From: Rugamonas sp. A1-17
GTDB taxonomy: Bacteria; Pseudomonadota; Gammaproteobacteria; Burkholderiales; Burkholderiaceae_D
Reading direction: 5' to 3'
Length of the DNA stretch: 64,000 nucleotides
NCBI GenBank assembly: GCA_025548565.1
Contig: JAJLPB010000008.1
Coordinates: 248,001 to 312,000, forward strand
Shown: positions 54,543-61,778 of the stretch, piece after piece
How the letters are laid out: every line of letters starts with the position of its first letter
Numbering within the stretch: the stretch's first letter is position 1
The notes under the pieces: generated by a model
Seen by the model: the letters and a program-made list of their open reading frames with translations, nothing else
Databases searched by the model: none
What the model was told of the DNA's origin: nothing
Position numbers and translations under genes: made by a program

Positions 54543-55178
54543 ATGTCATCCCTGCCCCCACTCGTGCGAGTTGCCGTGTTCGGCAGCTTCCATCGCGGCT
54601 TCCACGTGCTGAGCGAACTGCTCAAGGGGCCGCTGGCGCAGCGCGTGCGCGTGGTGGGCGTGGCCACCGACGATGTGGACTCCGACCATGTCAGCCGCGG
54701 CCGCCGGGTCTGGGCCTATCCGCACAGCCTGGCGGAGGAAACGATGGTGGAACGGCTGGCGCTGTCGCACGGCATCGTGCCGTACAAGGGCCGCGTCAAG
54801 ACGGACGAGTTCTTCAGCCTGTACGACCAGCAGTGGAAGCCCGACCTGTGCATCACCGCCACCTTCGGCCAGCGCATCGACGCGCGCCTGTTCAATTGGC
54901 CGCGGCTGGGCTTCTACAACCTGCATCCCTGCATCGACGACGGCTGGCCCTCGCACTACGCCGGGCCCAATCCCTTCCAGGCCTTGCTGGACAACGGCTC
55001 CGACCATGTGGTGATCGCCATGCACCAGATCGACGAAGGTTTCGACACCGGCCCGCTGCTGGCCTTGTCCGAGAAGATCTACATGCCGTACGGCGCCACG
55101 GTGGTGGACCTGCACAAGCTGACGTCGCCGCTCGCCGCGAAATTTTTTGCGCGCGAGCTCGCCAAGATGCTACCGTAG
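54543..55178 (+). CDS. Formyltransferase-domain protein in the T6SS locus
   Basis: 211 residues from ATG 54543. A formyl_trans_N (Fmt/GART-type) Rossmann domain: RVAVFGSFHRGFHVLSEL at the N-terminus, DLCITATFGQRIDARLFNWPRLGFYNLHPCI, and HQIDEGFDTGPLLALSEKIYM. The catalytic Asn-x-His of the family is present as N126-L-H128, and the Asp as D168 in FDTGP. The C-terminal OB domain of methionyl-tRNA formyltransferase is missing, so it is not Fmt itself. Related small enzymes formylate amino sugars or amino acids using N10-formyl-THF. It lies 23 bases after tssM and 12 before tssA, so it is co-transcribed with the secretion genes. The role is unknown. Confidence 0.8.
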   Translation: MSSLPPLVRVAVFGSFHRGFHVLSELLKGPLAQRVRVVGVATDDVDSDHVSRGRRVWAYPHSLAEETMVERLALSHGIVPYKGRVKTDEFFSLYDQQWKPDLCITATFGQRIDARLFNWPRLGFYNLHPCIDDGWPSHYAGPNPFQALLDNGSDHVVIAMHQIDEGFDTGPLLALSEKIYMPYGATVVDLHKLTSPLAAKFFARELAKMLP

Positions 55179-55190
55179 GCGGAACGGCGC

Positions 55191-56396
55191 ATGGCGACCA
55201 TAAAAAGCAATCTGCGCAACCTGGTCGACAAGGCGCGCCTGCTGATTTCCGATGAGCGAACACCCAGTATCCCGAACCCGACCGCCCCTATGAACGCACC
55301 CAGCCTGCCGATACCGCTTTCCCTGATGAGCATGGAGCATCAGGAGGAGCTGGAGCTCTTGCTCAAGCCCATCTCCGAGGACCAGCCCTGCGGCCCGGCG
55401 TTGCGCTACGATCCGATCTTCACCGAGATCCGGCTGGCGCGCGAGGAGGACGATCCCAGCCTGCCGATGCGGCAGTGGGAGCGGCCGCTGCAGAAGGCCG
55501 ACTGGCCGCTGATCGAGGCGCGCTGCAAGACCATGCTGACCACCCGCTCCAAGGACTTGCAGATCGCCGCGTGGTTGCTGGAGGCGTGGACGCGGCAGCA
55601 CGGCATCGACGGCATGTACCGCGGCCTGAGCCTGGTCGACCGGCTGCTGCGGCAATACTGGGAGCCGCTGCATCCGGTGATCCAGGACGGCGACGCCGAT
55701 GCCCGCGTGGCGCCGCTGGAGTGGATCAACGAATCGTTCTCGGTGACGGTGCGGGTGCACGTGCCGCTGCTGAAGATCAACGGCCGCAAGCCGCCCGCGC
55801 AGACCCTGGTCGACTGGGAGCACATGACGGCGCGCGAACTGGCGGGCCATCCGGCCGAGCCGCGCCAGCCCGCCGACAACGAGGCGCCGCTGACCCGCAT
55901 CGAAGTGATCGCTTACGCCCACCAGCGGCTGGGGCGCGAGCTGGCCCAGCGCCTGCAGGTGGTGCAGCGCTGCCTGAACTGCCTGGAGACCATGCTGGCC
56001 TTCGTCGACCTGCAACTGGGCGCGCAGGCGCCGAACCTGTCCAAACTGAAGGGAACGCTGGTGGCGCTGGAGCGCGTGCTGCAACAGCTGGTTCCCGAGC
56101 AAAAGGAAGAAGAAATGACGACGCCCGAAGCGCCGCAAGGCAAGGAGGAAACGACCAGCGCGGCCGCGCCGCCGGCGGTGGTCAAGGCCGGCTGGAAGAG
56201 CCGCGACGAAGCGTATGCCACGCTGGAGGCGCTGGCCGATTACCTGAGCCTGGTGGAACCGCACAGCCCGACGCCGTATCTGCTGCGCCGCGCCGTCAAC
56301 TGGGGCCGCATGCCGCTGCCCGAACTGATGGCCGAAATTATCCGCGAAGAGGGCGACTTGAACCGTCTGGTGAATATGCTGGGCTTGCGTGAGTGA
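55191..56396 (+). CDS. tssA: T6SS cap/baseplate-associated protein TssA
   Basis: 401 residues. An ImpA_N domain begins at about residue 55 (LLLKPISEDQPCGPALRYDPIFTEIRLAREEDDPSLP), with RCKTMLTTRSKDLQIAAWLLEAWTRQHG and LVDRLLRQYWEPLHPVIQDGDADARVAPLEWINE. A short C-terminal domain carries SRDEAYATLEALADYL and EPHSPTPYLLRRAVNWG, typical of TssA proteins that prime and cap tail polymerisation. The first 45 residues (MATIKSNLRNLVDKARLLI) are outside the common core. It is the last gene of the locus. Confidence 0.93.
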   Translation: MATIKSNLRNLVDKARLLISDERTPSIPNPTAPMNAPSLPIPLSLMSMEHQEELELLLKPISEDQPCGPALRYDPIFTEIRLAREEDDPSLPMRQWERPLQKADWPLIEARCKTMLTTRSKDLQIAAWLLEAWTRQHGIDGMYRGLSLVDRLLRQYWEPLHPVIQDGDADARVAPLEWINESFSVTVRVHVPLLKINGRKPPAQTLVDWEHMTARELAGHPAEPRQPADNEAPLTRIEVIAYAHQRLGRELAQRLQVVQRCLNCLETMLAFVDLQLGAQAPNLSKLKGTLVALERVLQQLVPEQKEEEMTTPEAPQGKEETTSAAAPPAVVKAGWKSRDEAYATLEALADYLSLVEPHSPTPYLLRRAVNWGRMPLPELMAEIIREEGDLNRLVNMLGLRE

Positions 56397-56400
56397 AGTC

Positions 56401-56526
56401 TCAGCGCAGCTGGTAGAGCGAGGTCGAATGGTCCTGCAAGGCGTTTTCCGTGCACAGCACGTAGGTCGATGCGCAAGCCAGGCCAAGCAACAACGCGCCA
56501 AAGGCGATGTGGAGATAGCGTGCCAT
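56401..56526 (-). CDS. Possible 41-residue membrane or secreted small protein
   Basis: A short frame beginning MARYLHIAFGALLLGLACAS and ending SLYQLR. GGAG lies 6 bases before its ATG (minus strand, 56526). The N-terminal half is a hydrophobic helix like a signal peptide or membrane anchor, with two Cys residues (LACAS, VLCTE). It converges on tssA with a 4-base gap. I recognise no family. Support is the ribosome binding site and the well-formed hydrophobic segment only. Confidence 0.4.
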   Translation of the reverse strand: MARYLHIAFGALLLGLACASTYVLCTENALQDHSTSLYQLR

Positions 56527-56651
56527 GACAGACTCCGGTGAGGATGGGACTACCAATGAGTCCAGAATATCCCAGGGGAGGTCAGACGGGCATCAGCCGA
56601 ATGTCCGATACTTTGTAGGACAACAGCCCGTCTTCTATCTTTGTACCAACT

Positions 56652-57104
56652 TTATTTGGTTTTCCAGACGATGATGGCGTCGGCCGGCGCGGTCTCCGTG
56701 GCGTTCGACACTTCCAGCCAGTGCTGCAGCAGTTCCGGGTGTTTCAGCTGGATGCCGGAGCCGTCGATGTAGCCGATCTGCTCGACCATCTTCGGATCCA
56801 TCTTGGCCTTGGACACGGTCGGCGCGCTGGCCACCATGCGGTCGTAGGCCTTGCGGGCCTTGTTTTCCCACTTGTGCAGGCTGGTCTCGTCGAAGCGGTT
56901 GGCTTCGAAGAAGACGGTCAGCGAACCATCCGGATTGCCGTAGCCGACGATGCCGGCGCCTTTGCGGATGGTGGTGGAGCTGCTCACATCGAACAGCGCG
57001 GTTGGCACAAACACGGCGGCGCGTCCGTTGACATCGGGACAGCCGACCGGCGTGTCCTTGCTATAGGTACTGACTTCGTGCAGGGGTGTTCTCTCGTGGG
57101 ACAT
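56652..57104 (-). CDS. Conserved-looking hypothetical protein after the T6SS locus
   Basis: 150 residues if started at the ATG at 57104 (MSHERTPLHEVSTYSKDTPVG); an upstream ATG at 57155 adds 17 residues. No signal peptide or membrane segment. The chain has short beta-like stretches (GRAAVFVPTALFDVSSSTTIRKGAGIVGYG, GSLTVFFEANRFDETSLHKWENKA) and a C-terminal LQHWLEVSNATETAPADAIIVWK. I recognise no family. It follows the T6SS locus in the opposite direction; a link to secretion is possible but unsupported. Confidence 0.6.
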   Translation of the reverse strand: MSHERTPLHEVSTYSKDTPVGCPDVNGRAAVFVPTALFDVSSSTTIRKGAGIVGYGNPDGSLTVFFEANRFDETSLHKWENKARKAYDRMVASAPTVSKAKMDPKMVEQIGYIDGSGIQLKHPELLQHWLEVSNATETAPADAIIVWKTK

Positions 57105-57233
57105 GGCTGGGCTTAATCTTGAAAGGGGAGGCGTTGCATGCGAATGCACAGACATTCATTGTAGCGCCAAACAAGTTCCATTGGGCAACAGCTGCAATAA
57201 AATTTTGTAACGCCGGCGTGGCGGATCAGCTTG

Positions 57234-57935
57234 CTAGCTGCCATCCTCGACCGGCTCGAACACCACCCTGGCTTCGTTGCTCCAGCTTTTGTCATGGACG
57301 GGCGCGATGTAGCCACGGCGGTCGGCCTGGAGCGGCAGCTTCAACGTGCGGTCGGCCTCGACCAGCGTGGCCGACCGCAGCTTGAGCGGCTCGGGAAAAT
57401 CCACCGCGATCTTGCCGGAATGGCAGAGGCCTCCGGCGAGCTGGAACGTCGACCTGATCAGGAACGGCATGTCGTCCTTGTCCATTACCCAGAGCATCTC
57501 GCACTCCATCCGCAGGTCGCCCAGGCGCCGGGTGGACGGCGGCAGGCCGGGCGTGCGCACCGACGGTTTGAACGCCGCCGCGCCAGCCTTGGCCGAGACC
57601 ACCATGTCCGCCCGCTCATCATCGATGGCGGGCTTTTTCTCCAGGCGGAAATAGCCTTGCGGATCGAGCGCGATCGGCTGTTCGGCGGCATTGCCGACCA
57701 GGCGCAGCGTAAGGTCCGTGCCGGGCGGCTTGGACAGCAGCCGGAAGCCGGGATCGGCCTGCGGCGCCAGCTCCTTGTGGCGCTCGGCGGCGGACAGCGC
57801 GCGCACGAAAGACTGGTAGGACTTGTGCTCGGGATTCTTGAAGCCGACGATGTTGACTTCCTGCTCGGGCGCCGTCTGGGCCGTTGCGGTAGTGCAGAGG
57901 ACTAGGGTGCCAAACAGTACGGTGGTCCAGTTCAT
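57234..57935 (-). CDS. Periplasmic protein of unknown function
   Basis: 233 residues from the ATG at 57935 (GGAAATAAA precedes it); a start 8 codons upstream is possible. The signal peptide MNWTTVLFGTLVLCTTATAQ predicts export. The mature part mixes beta strands and turns (LTLRLVGNAAEQPIALDPQGYFRLEKKPAI, MECEMLWVMDKDDMPFLIR, LKLPLQADRRGYIAPVHDKSWSNEARVVFEP) with two Cys residues in the second half. I recognise no domain. It appears monocistronic, separated by 129 bases from the preceding hypothetical gene. Confidence 0.65.
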   Translation of the reverse strand: MNWTTVLFGTLVLCTTATAQTAPEQEVNIVGFKNPEHKSYQSFVRALSAAERHKELAPQADPGFRLLSKPPGTDLTLRLVGNAAEQPIALDPQGYFRLEKKPAIDDERADMVVSAKAGAAAFKPSVRTPGLPPSTRRLGDLRMECEMLWVMDKDDMPFLIRSTFQLAGGLCHSGKIAVDFPEPLKLRSATLVEADRTLKLPLQADRRGYIAPVHDKSWSNEARVVFEPVEDGS

Positions 57936-58125
57936 TTTATTTCCGGTGGATTCCCCCAAAGCTTAGGGATTTGCCTATGGTACACCATTAACTTTTAAAC
58001 AACGATAAAAATGGTCGCCTTGTTGCGAAGTAAAAGGGTTTAAATAGTTTAGCTCGTTATCGCATTGCGCCTGGGTGTCGATCAGTTCACAATACATTCA
58101 AGCTAGCAACGGATGAGGAGCCCGC

Positions 58126-59637
58126 ATGCTGACCATCGATGGCCCATGGATCAATCCCTGGCATGCCGGTCTGGTTGCCGCCGTCCTCTTCTGCAGCGTG
58201 ACGCAGTTGCTGCTGACCCGCTCCGATCCCGACAGTCAGCACATGTTCCGCAACAACCTGCTGTTCGGCGGCCTGTGCCTGATACTCAGCCTCTCCAGCA
58301 AGCTCATGATCGACATGGACCAGCGCCAGGCCGCCGGCCTGTTCGAAAGCGCCTCCATGCTCGGCTTCGGGTTGCTGCTGATACGCATCCTGGGCCTGAC
58401 CGCCTTCCGCGTGCTGCTGCCGGCCCTGCGCATGCACCCGCCGCGTATCATGGAAGACATCCTGCTGGTGATCACCTACATCGTCTGGGGCCTGGTGTGG
58501 CTGCGCGTGGCCGGCCTGGACTTGAGCGGACTGGTCACCACATCGGCGGTCATCACCGGCGTGGTCGCCTTCTCGATGCAGGAAACGCTGGGCAATATCC
58601 TGGGCGGCCTCGCGCTACAGCTCGACAACTCGGTGCGCATCGGCGACTGGATCAAGATCGACGACGTGCGCGGCAAGGTGGTGGAAGTCCACTGGCGGCA
58701 CACGGCCGTGTGCACCAACAATGGCAACCTGGTCGTCATCCCCAACAGCGTGCTGATGAAATCGAAGGTCGACGTGTACAGCCGCGAGAGCAAGCCGGAG
58801 TTCCGGCGCTGGGTGCATTTCTGGATCGAGGACGCGGTGCCGCCGCAGCAGGTCATCGCCACCGTCCAGACGGCGCTGCGGCAGACCCATATCGAGCATA
58901 TCTCGACGGCCCGCCCGCCCGAGTGTATCGTCACCGATTACCGCGAAGGACTGATCCAGTACGCGGTGCGCTACTGGCTCACCAACCCGGCCCACGACGA
59001 CGGCACCGATTCGGCCGTGCGCATCCATTTCTATAGCGCCCTGCAGCGGCAAAGCCTGTCGCTCGCCCATCCGTGCATGGACATCCGCCTGAACGCGGAT
59101 TCGGAGCGGCGCTCGAACGCCCGGCAATCGGTGGAGATTGATGCGCGCAAAAAAGCGCTGGGCAAGGTCGCGCTGTTTTCCAGCCTCACCGACGAGGAAC
59201 TGGCCAAGCTCGCCAAGGCGCTGCGCAACACGCCGTTCGTCAAGGACGACATCATCACCCGGCAGGGCGCGGTGGCGCATTGGCTGTATCTGCTGGCCGG
59301 CGGCGAGGCCGACGTGTGGTTCGAAGTGGAAGGGCGGGAGCGTGTCCATTGCGCCACCCTCAAGGCGGGCGATGTGTTCGGCGAGATCGGCCTGCTGACC
59401 GGCGCGCCTCGCCGCGCGACCGTCACCGCCCGGACGGATGTGCTGTGCTACCGGCTGGACAAGGAGAATTTTGAAACCATCCTGCACGAGCGTCCCGAGC
59501 TGGCGGACGAATTCGCCCATGTGCTCAGCGACCGCAGCGAAGGCCTGAGCGCAGTGCGCAGCCATCATGCGGAACCCGAGCAGGCACAGCAAGCCAATTA
59601 CCTGGAGGGCATACGGCGGTTCTTCAGGCTGCACTGA
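58126..59637 (+). CDS. MscS-type channel with C-terminal cyclic-nucleotide-binding domain
   Basis: 503 residues. Four to five membrane helices fill the first 155 residues. The pore-lining helix and MscS beta domain are clear (TTSAVITGVVAFSMQETLGNILGGLALQLDNSVRIGDWIKI, then VEVHWRHTAVCTNNGNLVVIPNSVLM). From about residue 345 a cNMP_binding domain follows (LGKVALFSSLTDEELAKLAKAL, GDVFGEIGLLTGAPRRATVTARTDVLCYRLD), with the GEIGLLTGAPRRAT phosphate-binding cassette intact, so cyclic nucleotide binding is plausible. This is the bCNG-like architecture: mechanosensitive family pore with ligand gating. Stand-alone gene. Confidence 0.9.
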   Translation: MLTIDGPWINPWHAGLVAAVLFCSVTQLLLTRSDPDSQHMFRNNLLFGGLCLILSLSSKLMIDMDQRQAAGLFESASMLGFGLLLIRILGLTAFRVLLPALRMHPPRIMEDILLVITYIVWGLVWLRVAGLDLSGLVTTSAVITGVVAFSMQETLGNILGGLALQLDNSVRIGDWIKIDDVRGKVVEVHWRHTAVCTNNGNLVVIPNSVLMKSKVDVYSRESKPEFRRWVHFWIEDAVPPQQVIATVQTALRQTHIEHISTARPPECIVTDYREGLIQYAVRYWLTNPAHDDGTDSAVRIHFYSALQRQSLSLAHPCMDIRLNADSERRSNARQSVEIDARKKALGKVALFSSLTDEELAKLAKALRNTPFVKDDIITRQGAVAHWLYLLAGGEADVWFEVEGRERVHCATLKAGDVFGEIGLLTGAPRRATVTARTDVLCYRLDKENFETILHERPELADEFAHVLSDRSEGLSAVRSHHAEPEQAQQANYLEGIRRFFRLH

Positions 59638-59669
59638 AGCATGCCTGATCAACGCCCAGTCGATCAAGA

Positions 59670-60272
59670 TTACATTATGACTGGCAGATCCCTAACCGTA
59701 GCGTTGTCTGCGTCTACGGTAACGACCCGCCCGCGTGCGGCCTCTTCACGACCAGAGACAAGCAGGTGCTGTTTGACCTTTTCTTTGGCTTGGCCGGTAT
59801 CTCGTGCCACAACCAGGAATTCGTCCGTTTTACGCTGCTCTTTCGCGCCGGCTTGCACCTTGGCGTGGAATCGGCTGAGCTGACGGGTATCAATGAGGTA
59901 TTGCAGCAGAACCTCGTTGATACGGGTCTGCCAACCGGGACCCAAAGCCTTGAATGCGTCCAGCACCACACTGTCAAACCGGATGCTTGTAGGTACCTTG
60001 GTCACATCCAGTGCTGGCCGTCCCCGTGGGCGTCGAGCCGGCTGGAGTTTTGCCAATTCGGCGTCGGTCGCTGGCGGGTTGTCAGGATCGGATAACGCAG
60101 CCTTGGTAATAGCGGCGTCCTCTTCCTCTGTCGGCATGATGAGCGTAAGGGCTTTGGCCTTGCGAGCGACTGCACGGCGGGTGTCTTCGTCCGACTGCGG
60201 CGCCCTTGTTGAGCGCTTCATCGTTGCCGACGCGGCGGCCTTCGCCGCCTGGTTATTTATTGGCTTCGACAT
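59670..60272 (-). CDS. brnA: BrnA-type antitoxin, long form
   Basis: 200 residues. The BrnA core occupies about residues 82-128: RPRGRPALDVTKVPTSIRFDSVVLDAFKALGPGWQTRINEVLLQYL, a ribbon-helix-helix-like DNA-binding segment with the typical GxGWQTRINE. BrnA antitoxins are usually near 90 residues. This one has a long Ala/Lys-rich N-terminus and a 70-residue charged C-terminal extension (RFHAKVQAGAKEQRKTDEFLV). The start overlaps the end of brnT by 20 bases. It should neutralise BrnT and repress the operon. Confidence 0.75.
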   Translation of the reverse strand: MSKPINNQAAKAAASATMKRSTRAPQSDEDTRRAVARKAKALTLIMPTEEEDAAITKAALSDPDNPPATDAELAKLQPARRPRGRPALDVTKVPTSIRFDSVVLDAFKALGPGWQTRINEVLLQYLIDTRQLSRFHAKVQAGAKEQRKTDEFLVVARDTGQAKEKVKQHLLVSGREEAARGRVVTVDADNATVRDLPVIM

Positions 60273-60525
60273 AATTTCTCACCTCTTTGGCGTTTGCTTT
60301 TCGCAGACTGATAATCCTTCGTCCCTCGTCGCGGTCTACAAATATCACACAGTACAGTTTATTTTCGATGGCTCCGAAGGCTCTATACCTGTCCTCGCCG
60401 TAATCTTCTCTATCGTCCAGTTCTTCCATCGCGGTATCCCAATCGAGAAGGGCAGCATCCGCCAGCGAAACGCCATGTTTCTGCCGGTTGATGCGGTCTT
60501 TGTCGGGATCCCATGTAAGCTGCAT
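60253..60525 (-). CDS. brnT: BrnT-type ribonuclease toxin
   Basis: 90 residues from the ATG at 60525 (MQLTWDPDKDRINRQKHGVSL). The frame is open far upstream through the tRNA-His gene, but those codons are not protein coding. BrnT family signatures are WDPDKDRINRQKHGVSLADA, DYGEDRYRAFGAIENKLYCVIFVDRDEGRRIISLRKANAKE, with the RxxS/AR motif near the end. BrnT is a RelE-fold RNase toxin. The region is AT-richer than the surroundings, consistent with transfer. It overlaps brnA, which is the usual toxin-first order. Confidence 0.85.
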   Translation of the reverse strand: MQLTWDPDKDRINRQKHGVSLADAALLDWDTAMEELDDREDYGEDRYRAFGAIENKLYCVIFVDRDEGRRIISLRKANAKEVRNYVEANK

Positions 60526-60527
60526 TG

Positions 60528-60584
60528 AATTATTGTATGTACATAAAAAATACAGGTCAATCTTTTTATGTATATACAATAATT
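60528..60584 (-). promoter_or_regulatory. brnTA promoter inside a 22-bp inverted repeat
   Basis: Arms 60528-60549 and 60563-60584 are inverted copies with one mismatch, around a 13-base spacer. Reading on the minus strand, TTGACC (60560-60555), exactly 17 bases, then TACAAT (60537-60532). The -10 box is 6 bases before the brnT ATG, so transcription would begin at or next to the start codon. The repeat brackets the promoter as an operator for BrnA would. Confidence 0.7.
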
Positions 60585-60691
60585 TCGGTTGGGGCAGTGC
60601 GAAGCCGATAGCGGCTGGCGCATATGGTCGAGAGGCTAATGAGAAAGGCGGAGCAGCGTATCTGCCAAAGTTTGGAAGACTATGTTCCGAC

Positions 60692-60730
60692 AAAAGGAAA
60701 AGGGCTACAAGCCGAAACTTGTAACCCTTT
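60692..60730 (-). terminator. Intrinsic terminator after tRNA-His
   Basis: On the minus strand AAAGGGTTACAAG, loop TTTCGG, CTTGTAGCCCTTT (13 pairs with one wobble), followed by TCCTTTT. It lies about 20 bases beyond the tRNA 3' end. Confidence 0.75.
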
Positions 60731-60749
60731 GATTTTCCTACGTATTCTG

Positions 60750-60826
60750 TGGGGTGGCTGATGGGGCTCGAACCCACGACAACAGGAATCACAATCCTGG
60801 ACTCTACCAACTGAGCTACAGCCACC
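60750..60826 (-). tRNA. tRNA-His (anticodon GTG)
   Basis: 77 bases including the extra G at -1 characteristic of tRNA-His and an encoded CCA end. The acceptor GTGGCTG pairs with CAGCCAC. The D-arm begins TAGCTCAGTTGGTAGAG. The anticodon loop TTGTGAT gives GTG. The T-arm contains GGGTTCGAGCCC. A promoter and a terminator flank it. Confidence 0.97.
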
Positions 60827-60871
60827 ACTGATTTACTTCGCTTTGTCTACTGTTTCGTAGACAGGTGCCGA

Positions 60872-60900
60872 ATTATACAAGCCAGTTTTGAATCCTGCAA
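60872..60900 (-). promoter_or_regulatory. Promoter of tRNA-His
   Basis: On the minus strand TTGCAG (60900-60895), 17 bases, perfect TATAAT (60877-60872). The leader before the tRNA contains a 7-bp hairpin TGTCTAC/GTAGACA (60844-60863). Confidence 0.7.
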
Positions 60901-60938
60901 ATCTAAATGCAAAGTTTTTTCAAAATATTCCGGCTTGC

Positions 60939-61778
60939 TTAAACATCAACCTTTTCCACCGGCGGATGCAAGCCCAGCAGATTGGCGAAGGCGGGCGCCA
61001 GTGCGCTCACGTCCGCCGTCGTGTAGCCGCGCAGCGAGGCCGGCGCCTCGCCGTCGGCGCGCGCCGGATGCAGCAGGCCGCCGGCGTCCAGCAGGCGCAC
61101 CAGCTGGCGCGCCACCGCGTCGCCCGTATCGATCAGGGCCACGTCCGAGTGGCCGTGGCCGCGCAGCACGCGTTCGATGCCGGCCTGGACGAAGGGATAG
61201 TGGGTGCAGCCCAGCACCAGCGTGTCGGCGCCCTGGTCCAGCAACGGCGCCACGTACTGCTCCAGCAGCGCGGCGATGGCAGGCGTCTCCAGGTCGCCCA
61301 GCTCGATCTGGTCGACCAAGCCCACGCATGGCTGCAGCAGGAATTCGGCCCGCGTGGCGGCGCTGATCTGCTCGCGCAGTTGCAGGAACTTGTCGCCCTT
61401 GAGCGTGCGCGCCGTCGCCATCACGCCCACCTTGCCGCTGCGCGTGATCGCCGCGGCCGGCTTCAGGCCGGGCTCGACGCCGACCACCGGCAGCTTGGGA
61501 TAACGCGCCCGCACCGCCTTGATGGCGGCCACGGTCGCGGTATTGCAGGCCACCACCAGCGCCTTGGCGCCGCGCTCCAGCAGGAAGGCGGCCACCAGCA
61601 GCGCGCGGTCGACCACGTATTGCTCGGTCTTTTCGCCGTACGGCGCGTGGCCGGAATCGGCGAAGTAGATCAAGTCCTCGGCCGGCAACTGCGCCCGGAT
61701 GTGGCGCAGCACCGACAGCCCGCCCACGCCGGAATCGTAGACGCCGATGGGGGCGCCGGGAGAGCGGGCGGCCTGCAT
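60939..61778 (-). CDS. murI: Glutamate racemase
   Basis: 279 residues from the ATG at 61778, sharing one base with the fumarase stop (TGATG). MurI supplies D-glutamate for peptidoglycan. The catalytic pair is present: Cys78 in VVACNTATVAA and Cys191 in LVLGCTHYPF. IGVYDSGVGGLSVLRHI (with Asp15) and YFADSGHAPYGEK are also conserved. A frame extension to 61826 would overlap the fumarase gene and is not needed. It is transcribed with fumarase and the UPF0114 gene. Confidence 0.95.
   Translation of the reverse strand: MQAARSPGAPIGVYDSGVGGLSVLRHIRAQLPAEDLIYFADSGHAPYGEKTEQYVVDRALLVAAFLLERGAKALVVACNTATVAAIKAVRARYPKLPVVGVEPGLKPAAAITRSGKVGVMATARTLKGDKFLQLREQISAATRAEFLLQPCVGLVDQIELGDLETPAIAALLEQYVAPLLDQGADTLVLGCTHYPFVQAGIERVLRGHGHSDVALIDTGDAVARQLVRLLDAGGLLHPARADGEAPASLRGYTTADVSALAPAFANLLGLHPPVEKVDV

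Noticed and set aside
50377-54561. 1394-codon open frame on the minus strand opposite tssM
   Set aside because: It mirrors the tssM gene in GC-rich DNA; its translation is Arg/His/Gly/Ala-biased without domains, while the plus frame is a clear TssM.
59640-60600. Possible integrative element with attachment site at tRNA-His
   Set aside because: No integrase gene and no visible second copy of the tRNA 3' end; only a toxin-antitoxin pair in AT-rich DNA is supported.
60526-60828. N-terminal extension of brnT running through tRNA-His
   Set aside because: The frame crosses a complete tRNA gene, its terminator and the brnTA promoter, so it cannot be protein coding.
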